Origin: CAYMEV01 sp964431655 [NCBI: uncultured bacterium]
GTDB taxonomy: Bacteria > CAYMEV01
Assembly (NCBI GenBank): GCA_964431655.1
Contig: CAYSKJ010000022.1
Coordinates: 1 to 28,639, forward strand
Direction of reading: 5' to 3'
Length of the DNA: 28,639 nt
Position 1 is the first letter of the stretch; each line of letters begins with the position of its first letter. The position numbers and the translations under genes are program-made. Shown here one piece after another: positions 16,111 to 25,000 of this stretch. A model generated the notes under the pieces. That model had not been told where the DNA came from, searched no databases, and saw nothing but the letters and a program-made list of their open reading frames with translations.

Positions 16111-16871
16111 CCTGTCCTGCCCGCAGTGAGTCTAATCCAGCGGATACCGCTTAGAATCGCAAGTTCAATATTCTCCCGGTTTATCCTTTCCGATTCCGGC
16201 TCTTCAGCCCTTACGGCGTTCAGGCCATGGTCCCCGCCTACCACCGATACAGTCACAGGCTCTGTCCTTTTTGATATAAATTCATACATTGCATTAAGCC
16301 TGCAGTTGTCCGGATCCCTGTCGCCCACGATTATGTGCAGGAGCCTTGCCTCCCCATTAAACCCGGGGTAGAGCTGTTCAGCAGTTTCTACACCCGGGAT
16401 GACCGGAGTCAGCATCAGCAGGGAAAACAGGGATTTATCCTCTATAAATACCCTGTAAGCTACAACAGAGCCCAGGGATTTCCCGGCAAGAATGATTCTT
16501 TCTTTGTCTGCATACTCCAGAGACTTTGCATGTTCAACCACAGCTTTCATATCTGAAGCTTCCATGGACAGGTCCCCGGACCTTTCTTTTTTCTCTGAAA
16601 AGAAATACCAGTCAAAGCTGACTGCTATCATGCCGTTGCGGGCCAGCATCCCTGCAAGGCCTTCAATTATAGGAAGCCCCTGATGATAACCCTGCCCCGG
16701 TGCGATAATTACTGCAGGGCTTATGGTCTTTTCAGCCGGCATGTATATCCTTGCCTTCACCGGCCGGTTATCCACGGTTTTAATAACTGTTTCTGAATAA
16801 TCCACTGCCATTGCAAAGGCACAAAAATACACTATAAAGGCTAAGAATGACACGGTTTTGAAACCTATCAT
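16104..16871 (-). CDS. Exported alpha/beta hydrolase
   Basis: A 255-residue protein with a signal peptide (hydrophobic residues about 6-22, cleavage near AMA). The fold is an alpha/beta hydrolase with nucleophile elbow GKSLGS (Ser132), an acid in VGDRDPD (Asp184 or Asp186) and catalytic His215 in GGDHGLN; the strand PAVIIAPGQGYHQG supplies the oxyanion region. It resembles dienelactone-hydrolase-like or KANL3/Tex30-like esterases. A periplasmic esterase or carboxylic-ester hydrolase is likely; the substrate is unknown. A near-perfect AAAGGAGGT lies before the ATG. Its last 7 bases overlap the end of the convergent radical SAM gene, and it is divergent from oligopeptidase B. Confidence 0.78.
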   Translation of the reverse strand: MIGFKTVSFLAFIVYFCAFAMAVDYSETVIKTVDNRPVKARIYMPAEKTISPAVIIAPGQGYHQGLPIIEGLAGMLARNGMIAVSFDWYFFSEKKERSGDLSMEASDMKAVVEHAKSLEYADKERIILAGKSLGSVVAYRVFIEDKSLFSLLMLTPVIPGVETAEQLYPGFNGEARLLHIIVGDRDPDNCRLNAMYEFISKRTEPVTVSVVGGDHGLNAVRAEEPESERINRENIELAILSGIRWIRLTAGRTGQ

Positions 16872-16926
16872 GGAATTTACCTCCTTTGAGCCGTCATACC
16901 TCTGTATTATACAGTTATATTTTGGA

Positions 16927-16958
16927 TTGACAAATATTACCCGCTGGTAGAATATAAT
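16927..16958 (+). promoter_or_regulatory. Promoter candidate for oligopeptidase B
   Basis: TTGACA (16927-16932) and TATAAT (16953-16958) are both perfect but 20 bases apart, longer than the usual 16-18. A weaker TAGAAT (16948-16953) would give 15. The -10 is about 30 bases from the TTG start. Confidence 0.35.
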
Positions 16959-16975
16959 CTTAAGTTTTCTATACC

Positions 16976-16980
16976 GGAGG
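16976..16980 (+). promoter_or_regulatory. Ribosome binding site pointing to a TTG start
   Basis: GGAGG lies 8 bases before the TTG at 16989. An ATG at 16984 lies between them but is followed by AAT and TGA, a two-codon frame, so the TTG is the real start. Confidence 0.65.
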
Positions 16981-16988
16981 TTTATGAA

Positions 16989-19112
16989 TTGAAACGTAAT
17001 ATAAAAATCCTGTGGGTTTTGATACTGGTTTCCCTGTTTATGTATTGCTCAGCTCCCCGCACGCTGAATCTTCCGCCTTCAGCAGAAAAAAACCCAGCAT
17101 TTACAAGGATTCACGGTTCAGAGCTGAAGGATGATTATGCCTGGCTCAGAAAAAAGGGTGACCCTGCCGTAATTGCTTATCTTGAGTATGAGAACAAATA
17201 TGCCCTGGAAAGCATGAAACACACCCAGAAGCTTCAGGAAAAGCTCTACCGGGAAATGGTTTCCAGGATAATCGAGGATGACATGACCGTCCCGGTCAAA
17301 AAGGGTGATTTCCTTTATTACTACAGGACAGAAAAGGACAGGGACTATTCCATCTTCTGCAGGAAACACAAAAGCATGGAGTCCGGGGAGATAATCATTC
17401 TTGACCTGAATGAATTTGCCGATGATTATGAGTACCTTGAGCTTGGCACCACCCTATTGAGCCCTGACCAGAGTCTTCTTGCCTATACTTTGGACACTGA
17501 CGGATCTGAAGTTTTCACCCTTTTTATAAAGGACCTGGAAAACAGCAGAATGCTTGAAGACAGGATTGAAAATGTTGAGGATATAGCCTGGGGAAACGAT
17601 AATGCACTTATCTTCTACACTACATGCAATGAAAGCCGCAGGAGCGACAGGGTTTACAGGCATATCCTGGGAACCCCCACCGAAGAGGACACCCTGGTTT
17701 TCTATGAAGAGGATGATGCTTTCTATGCCTCCATAACCAGGACCAGAAGCGATAAATATTTTATTCTCTCAACCTCCAGCAATACTGCCAGTGAGTCTTA
17801 TTACCTTGATACTGACAATCCCTCAGGTGATTTTGTCCTTATTTCTGAAAGGAAAAACCAGGTAAACTACAGCGTGGACCATATAAATGACAGCTTCTAT
17901 ATTCTCACCAATGAAAATGCAAAGTACTACAGGCTGATGCAGGCCAGCCTCGACAGCATTTCTCAGAAAGACAACTGGAAGGATCTTATCCCCCACAGGG
18001 ATAAAATAGTCCTGGAAGAGTTTGTTTTATTTTCCGGGCATATGGTTGTAATTGAGCTTGAAAACGGCCAGAGAAGATTTTGCGTAATAGACCTGAACTC
18101 CCTGGACCAGTACTATATAAGCTTTCCGGAGGAGGCATACACAGCTTATGCGGGGGATAACTGGGAAAAGGACTCAAAAATCTTCAGGTACGTGTATTCA
18201 TCTTTCATAATGCCTGATACAGTCTATGACCATGACCTGGAGACCCGGCAGAGCATTCTGCTCAAGCAGGAGGATGTCCCGGGCTATGATAAATCCCGCT
18301 ACATTACCGAAAGGATATGGGCACAAAGCCTTGAAGACCCTGATATAAAGATCCCTGTCTCACTGGTATATAACAGGCAACTGGTCAAAAAAGACAAAAG
18401 CAGTCCTCTCATGCTCTATGCCTATGGATCCTACGGCTCTATAAGCGATGTCGAGTTCTCAGCCAATTATCTCTCCCTTCTGGACAGGGGAGTCATATAT
18501 GCCATCGCCCATGTCCGGGGAGGAGGAGAGCTCGGAATAGAATGGTATGAAGACGGCAGGCTCAAAAACAGGAAAAATACCTTCAAGGACATGATAGCCT
18601 GTACCCTCCACCTGATTGAAAATAAATATACCTCCAGGGGAAGAATCATCATTCATGGCATAAGCGCCGGAGGCCAGGTGGTGGGTGCTGTAGCAAACAT
18701 GAGGCCAGATCTCTTCGGTGCGGTGCTTGCAGAGGTCCCCTTCGTGGATGTGCTCAATACCATGCTGGATGCAGACCTCCCCCTTACCGTTGCTGAGTAT
18801 GATGAATGGGGCAATCCCGGAGACAGGGAGTATTTTGATTATATTCTCTCCTACTGCCCCTATCAGAATATCGTATGTCAGGATTACCCCCCCATGCTCA
18901 TAACCGCAGGCTACAATGACCCCAGGGTAGGCTACTGGGAGCCGGCTAAATTTACAGCCAGGCTCAGGGAACTAAAAACCGACGGTAACGAAATACTGCT
19001 GAAGACCAATATGGGCTCGGGCCATTTCGGTTCCACCGGCAGGTACGGATGGTGCAGGGACCTTGCCTTCCATTTTGCATATATACTTGATATCTTCGGC
19101 ATAAAGGAATAA
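16989..19112 (+). CDS. ptrB: Oligopeptidase B (prolyl oligopeptidase family S9A) with an export or lipoprotein signal
   Basis: A 707-residue protein. After a hydrophobic N-terminus (residues 4-19) it has the family start (IHGSELKDDYAWLR), the beta-propeller region, and the C-terminal hydrolase domain with VRGGGELGIEWYEDG. Catalytic residues are Ser559 (GISAGGQ), Asp644 (GYNDPRVGYWEP) and His679 (GSGHFGS). The stretch PFVDVLNTMLDADLPLT and the acidic residues after it match oligopeptidase B, which cuts short peptides after Lys or Arg. The signal ends SLFMYCSAP, so Cys20 might be lipidated, although Tyr at -1 is an unusual lipobox. Classical oligopeptidase B is cytosolic, so export is a notable departure. 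The start is a TTG. The next gene begins 213 bases downstream behind its own structured leader. Confidence 0.88.
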   Translation: MKRNIKILWVLILVSLFMYCSAPRTLNLPPSAEKNPAFTRIHGSELKDDYAWLRKKGDPAVIAYLEYENKYALESMKHTQKLQEKLYREMVSRIIEDDMTVPVKKGDFLYYYRTEKDRDYSIFCRKHKSMESGEIIILDLNEFADDYEYLELGTTLLSPDQSLLAYTLDTDGSEVFTLFIKDLENSRMLEDRIENVEDIAWGNDNALIFYTTCNESRRSDRVYRHILGTPTEEDTLVFYEEDDAFYASITRTRSDKYFILSTSSNTASESYYLDTDNPSGDFVLISERKNQVNYSVDHINDSFYILTNENAKYYRLMQASLDSISQKDNWKDLIPHRDKIVLEEFVLFSGHMVVIELENGQRRFCVIDLNSLDQYYISFPEEAYTAYAGDNWEKDSKIFRYVYSSFIMPDTVYDHDLETRQSILLKQEDVPGYDKSRYITERIWAQSLEDPDIKIPVSLVYNRQLVKKDKSSPLMLYAYGSYGSISDVEFSANYLSLLDRGVIYAIAHVRGGGELGIEWYEDGRLKNRKNTFKDMIACTLHLIENKYTSRGRIIIHGISAGGQVVGAVANMRPDLFGAVLAEVPFVDVLNTMLDADLPLTVAEYDEWGNPGDREYFDYILSYCPYQNIVCQDYPPMLITAGYNDPRVGYWEPAKFTARLRELKTDGNEILLKTNMGSGHFGSTGRYGWCRDLAFHFAYILDIFGIKE

Positions 19113-19166
19113 TCAGGACGGTACATTTCCCGGGCAAAGGCAAAAAATGATCCGGGGCAAGGGCAT

Positions 19167-19195
19167 TTGACAAATTTCTGTTTCTATGGTATCCT
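19167..19195 (+). promoter_or_regulatory. Possible upstream promoter of the KamA gene
   Basis: TTGACA (19167-19172) is followed after 17 bases by TATCCT (19190-19195), a moderate -10. A second TTGACA lies at 19245-19250. Which of the two is used cannot be decided. Confidence 0.3.
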
Positions 19196-19238
19196 TGGCT
19201 TATATGCTATTTTATTATCTGCTAAATCAGAGAACATC

Positions 19239-19293
19239 GCTTTATTGACATTTATTCCGGTCAATTGGCCATAATAAAGCTCACTGGCAGTGA
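19239..19293 (+). promoter_or_regulatory. Leader with inverted repeats ahead of the KamA gene
   Basis: Two perfect inverted repeats sit 33-87 bases before the ATG. GCTTTATT (19239-19246) pairs with AATAAAGC (19273-19280) around a 26-base loop. TCACTG-G-CAGTGA (19281-19293) is a 13-base palindrome immediately after it. The loop contains an imperfect dyad, GGTCAATTGGCC. A TTGACA (19245-19250) overlaps the first arm. These could be operators or an RNA leader structure; no terminator-like T run is present. Confidence 0.4.
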
Positions 19294-19325
19294 TATTAGA
19301 CAAATACTAATAAAGGAGCGTCCGC

Positions 19326-20915
19326 ATGAAAAATAATAATACCGGGACCATCAGCGTAAAATTCAAAAATGCCCGTCAGAGGCGTAATGTAAGCATTGAA
19401 GCCCTGGAATCAAAGATCATTGAATTCCTGGAGCATTATAACAGTTATCCCCTGGTAACTGAAAAGTTCAAAAAGGAAATAAAGGGTTCATCGGGCAGAT
19501 CCCGCCTGACAAGCCTCCTGGAAAAAACAGGCTTTGCAAATAACCCTCAGGGTTTTTACAGAGAGATGGTCAGCAGGCTTGAACAAGCTGTCAATGGAGA
19601 AGGAACCCCTGTCAGGGTAGGCAATATAACCATTCCGTATCACTTTTTACTTTCAGTTCTCGAAGTCCTGATACCAGGCAGGGGGTTCAAGACAATAAGA
19701 ACCGTAGAACAGCTCCAGGAGCTTACAAATATAAAAGTGCCCGATAATGAGCGTGCCCAGATGGAAAAGATAATGGATATCTACCCTGTAAGGCTCTCCT
19801 TTCATACCATCAGGCAGATGAGACTTTCGGCCGGCATCAGCAGGCAGTATGCCCCTTTTGCCGGCGAGCTTGACAAAGAAGGAGAGGTCCATACCTGGGT
19901 AGGACAGTTTTTCAGGGGCATTGTTGAGCAGATGTACCGCAACAGGGTCATATTCATCATGAACATGGCCTGTCCTGTCTACTGCCGTTTCTGTTTCCGC
20001 AAACACAAGGAATGCCGCAACCAGAACCCGCCAACCCAGTCCCATGTCCGCCAGGCAGTTGCCTATATAAAAGAAGCCCCGGATATTAAAGAAATAGTCC
20101 TTACGGGGGGAGACCCCTTCATGAATAAAGCCACCCTGCGCTTTGCCATCCAGGAACTGGCAAAGATACCCCATGTAAAGACCCTTCGCCTTGCAACCAG
20201 GGCAATAAGCTATTATCCTGACCTGTTTCTCAGGGATGATGATTCCTGGCTTAGGTATCTGATCCGATTGAACCTTGAAATGGTCAACAGGGGAAAAAGG
20301 ATTGAGGTCGCCACCCATTTCGTGCATCCTGATGAGATATCCAAGGAATCCCTTGATATAATATCCCAGCTCGTAAAAAACGGAATTCCCGTATATGTAC
20401 AGACCCCATTCATCGCCGGATGCAACAACGACTGGCATGTAATGCGGGATCTCTTCAGCAGACTGCGGTCCGCCGGGGCTGAGATGCACTATATTTTCCT
20501 GCCTACCAGCCCCATACAGGGAAACAAGGCCTACTGGGCTCCCCTGTCTGAAGGAATTGATGTCTACCGAAACCTGCGCATGTATCTGTCTGACAGGGCA
20601 ATGCCCCATCTGACTACTGCCACATGCATAGGCAAACTGGACTGGAATACCAGCGGATGGGCAGTGGAGAGGCATGAGAAGGACCCAAGGTATGTATGGC
20701 TGAGAACCCCCTATGACCCTGACTACTACATGCCCTTTGCCCCTATAATGCAGGTCAGCCGCCGCACAAGGATCAATGACGAGGGCACATACGATGCAAG
20801 CTTCATGTCTGAAATAGGTGATGAGAATCTCCTTGTGGGACAGAGGGTCCTCAGCTCATCTCCGGAGGCCTTCGAAAGCAGACTTGCCCGCACCGCTGAA
20901 AACATTGAATACTAG
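19326..20915 (+). CDS. KamA family radical SAM protein (lysine 2,3-aminomutase-like)
   Basis: A 529-residue protein. The cluster motif is Cys216-x3-Cys220-x2-Cys223 (CPVYCRFCFRKHKEC), followed by the SAM-binding GGDP (261-264) and a TIM-barrel sequence typical of the lysine 2,3-aminomutase family. Near the C-terminus, CIGKLDW places Lys437 where the PLP-binding lysine lies in true aminomutases, but the usual PGGGGK context is absent, so PLP use is uncertain. It is longer than classical KamA (about 420) because of about 100 extra N-terminal residues that are helical and charged. The reaction is probably a radical rearrangement of an amino acid or an attached residue; the substrate is unknown. 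The start ATG follows AAAGGAG. A cluster-less paralogue follows 27 bases downstream. Confidence 0.82.
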   Translation: MKNNNTGTISVKFKNARQRRNVSIEALESKIIEFLEHYNSYPLVTEKFKKEIKGSSGRSRLTSLLEKTGFANNPQGFYREMVSRLEQAVNGEGTPVRVGNITIPYHFLLSVLEVLIPGRGFKTIRTVEQLQELTNIKVPDNERAQMEKIMDIYPVRLSFHTIRQMRLSAGISRQYAPFAGELDKEGEVHTWVGQFFRGIVEQMYRNRVIFIMNMACPVYCRFCFRKHKECRNQNPPTQSHVRQAVAYIKEAPDIKEIVLTGGDPFMNKATLRFAIQELAKIPHVKTLRLATRAISYYPDLFLRDDDSWLRYLIRLNLEMVNRGKRIEVATHFVHPDEISKESLDIISQLVKNGIPVYVQTPFIAGCNNDWHVMRDLFSRLRSAGAEMHYIFLPTSPIQGNKAYWAPLSEGIDVYRNLRMYLSDRAMPHLTTATCIGKLDWNTSGWAVERHEKDPRYVWLRTPYDPDYYMPFAPIMQVSRRTRINDEGTYDASFMSEIGDENLLVGQRVLSSSPEAFESRLARTAENIEY

Positions 20916-20942
20916 CTTGAATCCCTGAAGGAAAAGCAGGCC

Positions 20943-21854
20943 ATGGATAATCTTCCTGCGGCCAGCCTGGACCCCAGGGGAGGCACAGCACTAACCCGTA
21001 CCCATTTCTCACGGGCTGAGATAAACCTCGATCTTTCCGATAAAGATATCGAAAATTCGGCCAGGTACATAGAAAAGAGAAAAGAGCTAAGCGATATAGT
21101 CCTGTACGGGATAAATGACCCCGTAAATGACCTGTCAAGGACGCTTGACATAATAGACAGGCTTGGGAAAATTACACACATAACAGCCATACGCCTGCGC
21201 TCCCTCAGGCTTGTAAAAGCCCCCTCTGCCTTTACCAGGCCCCTGATGAACAGCCTGGCAGACAGGAACTGCCTTGGAGTCACAAAACCGCGAAGGATCG
21301 AGATTGAGATAGAGCTTCTGCACTCCTCCCAGTTAATACCCGAACATCTGAGGATTATCCGGGAACTGCGCATGAGGGGGATAACCGTTTACAATAATAC
21401 GCCCCTGCTCGGCTTTATAAATGACAATGAGAGAGAGATGCTGTCTATAAGCTATGCCTGCAGGGATACAGGCATAGAATTCAATAATGTCATACTGACC
21501 GGAGCGCCGGTTCAAAGAGACTGGAACGAAGAAAACCCCATAGACCTGAACGGCATAATCGATATTGCCACCCATGTCAGGAGATACGGCAGCGGTCGGG
21601 AAGTGCCCAGGTATATACTGAGAACGGAGCTTGGCGAAACCGATTTCTCCATTGCCCCCAATATATTCAGCCTTGATTCCAGTAACCGGGTTATGGCTTC
21701 TTTATCCCCCTGTACCCTGGAATATTACCGGTGTATCAATCCTGGTTTCCAGTGGCCTGAAGATATATCCTTTGATGATGGGAGGCATCCAGTTGTTTAT
21801 TTAAGGGGCATTCTGCCGGGTTCAATCCCTGTATTCAGAAAACCGGGAGAATAG
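20943..21854 (+). CDS. KamA-like barrel protein lacking the radical SAM cysteines (pseudoenzyme)
   Basis: A 303-residue protein whose sequence follows the KamA barrel: YIEKRKELSDIVLYGINDP aligns with YIKEAPDIKEIVLTGGDP of the neighbour, then KITHITAIRLR aligns with KIPHVKTLRLA, IEIEIELLHSSQLIPE with IEVATHFVHPDEISKE, and GITVYNNTPLLGFINDN with GIPVYVQTPFIAGCNND. There is no CxxxCxxC anywhere. The region before the first strand has no Cys at all, and the SAM-binding GGD is replaced by GIND. It therefore should not cleave SAM. It is not a broken copy: the frame is intact, with its own GAAGG ribosome site and conserved barrel hydrophobics. It probably partners or regulates the KamA enzyme 27 bases upstream, or binds the same substrate. 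The evidence for a shared fold is good; the role is inference. Confidence 0.75.
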   Translation: MDNLPAASLDPRGGTALTRTHFSRAEINLDLSDKDIENSARYIEKRKELSDIVLYGINDPVNDLSRTLDIIDRLGKITHITAIRLRSLRLVKAPSAFTRPLMNSLADRNCLGVTKPRRIEIEIELLHSSQLIPEHLRIIRELRMRGITVYNNTPLLGFINDNEREMLSISYACRDTGIEFNNVILTGAPVQRDWNEENPIDLNGIIDIATHVRRYGSGREVPRYILRTELGETDFSIAPNIFSLDSSNRVMASLSPCTLEYYRCINPGFQWPEDISFDDGRHPVVYLRGILPGSIPVFRKPGE

Positions 21855-21963
21855 TCTTTAAATCTATATAAGGACAGAAAACAGCCTGTGCTCAAAAATG
21901 AAGAATTGCAGTGAAGGATCAGTTGCCCACGAACATTTGCAGGAATGAATTAAAACGGTTTTA

Positions 21964-21991
21964 TTGACAAATCAGCCCGCCCGGGTATAAG
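21964..21991 (+). promoter_or_regulatory. Promoter candidate for the second cyclase gene
   Basis: Perfect TTGACA (21964-21969), a 16-base spacer, then TATAAG (21986-21991), 41 bases before the ATG. This would make the cyclase gene independent of the KamA pair. Confidence 0.5.
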
Positions 21992-21996
21992 ATTCT

Positions 21997-22007
21997 AACA
22001 GCCTGTT
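21997..22007 (+). promoter_or_regulatory. Palindromic operator candidate at the predicted transcription start
   Basis: AACAG-C-CTGTT is an 11-base perfect palindrome centred about 12 bases after the predicted -10, so it would cover the transcription start. The core ACAGCCTGT occurs again at 21881-21889 in the same gap, followed in both cases by a GCT. Confidence 0.35.
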
Positions 22008-22031
22008 GCTGACTGGAGTCGGTGCGTATTG

Positions 22032-25000
22032 ATGAAAAGCCTGGTCCCCGGTTTTATAGTCCAGAAATTTATGGATAAAGCATATCATGGTAAACTGTCC
22101 GCTACCGCCATGATTATTGATATTTCAGGCTTTACTCCCCTTACGGAAAACCTTGCAAAGCATGGCAATGAGGGCATTGAAGTTTTATCCCGCCTTATTA
22201 ACAGGGTCTTTACTCCCTGTATAAATACGGTTTACAGAAATAACGGTTTTATAGCAACATTCATAGGGGATGCAGTACTGGCGATTTTTGATTCAAACAG
22301 CAGGGATGCCCTGTTCAGTGCTGATAAAATAATGCAGGCCTTTCTAAAAAACAGGACTCACAGGACTAAATTCGGGGATTTTGAAATATGCTGTAAGATT
22401 GGCCTCTCTTTCGGTGATATTGAATGGGGGATTATCGGCAAAGGAGATGATAAATCCTATTATTTCAGGGGAAAAGCCGTAGAAGCCTGCCATATCTCAG
22501 AAAAACACTGCAGAAGTATGGATATTGTAGTTGATGACTCCTTGTACAATGATTTTTCAGTATACTCCGATCTCGCTAATTGTGCTGATGGATTCCACAG
22601 AATCCTTTCAGTCAGGCCACCAGGAAAAATATGCTGTAAAAACAATACCGAAAAAAATAAAAAAAGCAGTTACACCTTATTTATCCCCGGCATACTGCGG
22701 GAAAATATCCCTGTCAATGAGCTCAGGGAGGTTGTCAGCATATTCATATCCTTCAGGGATACAGGAATGGGTCATGCTGATATGGATGCATTGTTCTCTG
22801 CAGTTTCAGGCATATGTGAAAAATGGGGGGGTTTTTACAGGAGGATCAACTTTGATGATAAGGGCTGTAATATACTGATAAATTTTGGCATACCGGTTTC
22901 CTTTGAGAAGAACATTCTCAGGGCAATAAACTGCATCCATGAGCTGAGGGCGATCTACGGTAACGGGCTGAAGGCAGGGATTACCGCCGGAATCCTCTTT
23001 GCAGGTTTTATCGGCAGTCGGCTGAGGGCAGCCTATGATGTCCTGGGGGACGCTGTCAACCTGTCTGCAAGGATTGCTGTCAGTTCTGACTGGGGGGCAG
23101 TCCAGGCTTCTCAGGATATCAAAAATAAGGCTGAAAGTTTTTTCAAATTCAGCTATATGAATAAATATAAGTATAAAGGCAAATCTGAAGCAATTAAGAC
23201 ATACTCTCTGGGGGACAGGATATCGCCGGGAACCGGGAAATCACACAAAGGCAGGCTGTATGGCCGGGACCTTGAGATAGCGTTTATAAAGAAAGCTGTG
23301 AATAAGACAATAAAAGGCAAATTCGGGGGGATAATATATATCTACGGAGATGCAGGCATAGGGAAATCCCGCCTGATTGATGAAGTCTCTGAATACTGCA
23401 GGGACTCAGCACTGGTATGCAATCTCCCGTGTGATAATATGGTCAGGAAATCATGGAATCCTTTTCTGCAGTACCTGAATACATACTTTGAGCAGAATCA
23501 GAACCTGGCACAACACCAGAATCAGGCTGTTTTTACCAGAATACACAAAAACCTGGCAGATGAAGCAGGCCTAAGGCCCGGCTCCAGGGAAACCGTAGAT
23601 GAACTTATCAGGACTGAGTCATTTTTAAGAGCACTCCTTTCCCTTGATATTACAGGAATGCTATATGAAAAGCTTGATGCCAGAGGCAAATTTGAAAACA
23701 CCCTGTATGCTGTAAAAGAATTCTTCAAGGCCCTGAGCCTGATTTCCCCGGTTATAATCCATCTTGAAGACCTTCACTGGATTGATGATCACTCAAAAAC
23801 AGCAATAGAACACCTGATACATAATATTGAAAACTTTCCAATTATCATTCTTGCCAGCAGTCGTTTCAATGATGACGGTTCAAAACCGGTCTTTAATGCA
23901 GACAGCAGGACTGAATGCAGTGAAATTGTCCTGAAAGGCCTCCAGGATCAGTCTGTAAAATCAATAATTAAAGAGATAACTGGCTGCTGTCCGGACAAGG
24001 ACATGCTCAATTTCATCCGGGAGAGGACTTTTAACAATCCTTTCTATATCGAGCAGTTTATTTTGTTTTTAGATAGTTACGGTTTTATTGCCAGAAACGG
24101 ATCCAGCTGTTCAGTGAGCATAAAAACAGGGGAAATCCCCTCGGAGATAAAACAGATTATTATTGCAAGGATAGACAGGCTTACCAGGGAGGTAAAAGAA
24201 CTGACCAGGATTGCATCGGTCATTGGAAGAGAATTTGACAGCAGTGTCCTTTTCAGGTCGCTTGAAAGCCTTCTAAAAATAAAAAAGAAACTAAAAACTT
24301 CACAGATAAATACCTTTGACATGGCCGTACTTGCTAAAATCATGAAAAAAGACAGATATTCCTATCTTGTCCAGGGACAGGCTGAAAAAATATGGACCAC
24401 CCCGGATGACTTAAATTATGTCTTTCTTCACAGCATTCTCCGCGAATCTGCCTATGATATGCAATTAAGGGAGAGACTGCGCATAATCCATCAAATTGTC
24501 GCAGAAACCACTGAAAAAATCATAGCAGGCACCAATGACAATAAATCCTGTTACCTTGACCTGGCCTACCACTTTGAAAAGGCAAATAATCATGAAAAAA
24601 CCAGGGAATACCTTGAAAAAGCAGGAAAATACCTCCAGGAAACATATAATAATGACAGGGCCATTGAGGTTTTTACCAGACTTCTGAAATACACACGGGA
24701 TCATAGAACATTAATTGATATATATAATCATCTGGGAGATATTTATGAACTTACAGGGAAAATGGATCTGGCAGAAAAATCCTACAGGGAATCTCTTGCG
24801 CTCAGCAGACAAAACAGAGATCCTTCAGGCAAAGCAGTTTCAATGACAAATCTTGCCAATATTCTTATAAGCCGGGGTGAATTTTATAAAGCAAAAAGAC
24901 TGAATCAAAAGGCCCTGAATATTGCATTAAAAACAGATGATAAGGTATTACTGATTGATCTTTACAGCCAGATTGCAGGCTTATATTATCTGGAGTGCAG

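Noticed and set aside
16984-16992. ATG at 16984 as the start of oligopeptidase B
   Set aside because: It is out of frame and meets a stop after two codons; the TTG at 16989 has the better ribosome-site spacing.
19130-19166. Imperfect direct repeat CCCGGGCAAAGGCA / CCGGGGCAAGGGCA after oligopeptidase B
   Set aside because: Short, imperfect, only two copies and no dyad; probably chance.
19653-20675. Minus-strand open frame of 340 codons opposite the KamA gene
   Set aside because: It mirrors the KamA frame, which carries the CxxxCxxC and GGDP motifs; no recognisable protein features.
20916-20942. Idea that the KamA pair is one gene split by a frameshift
   Set aside because: The second frame repeats barrel strands already present in the first rather than continuing it, and it has its own ribosome site and start.
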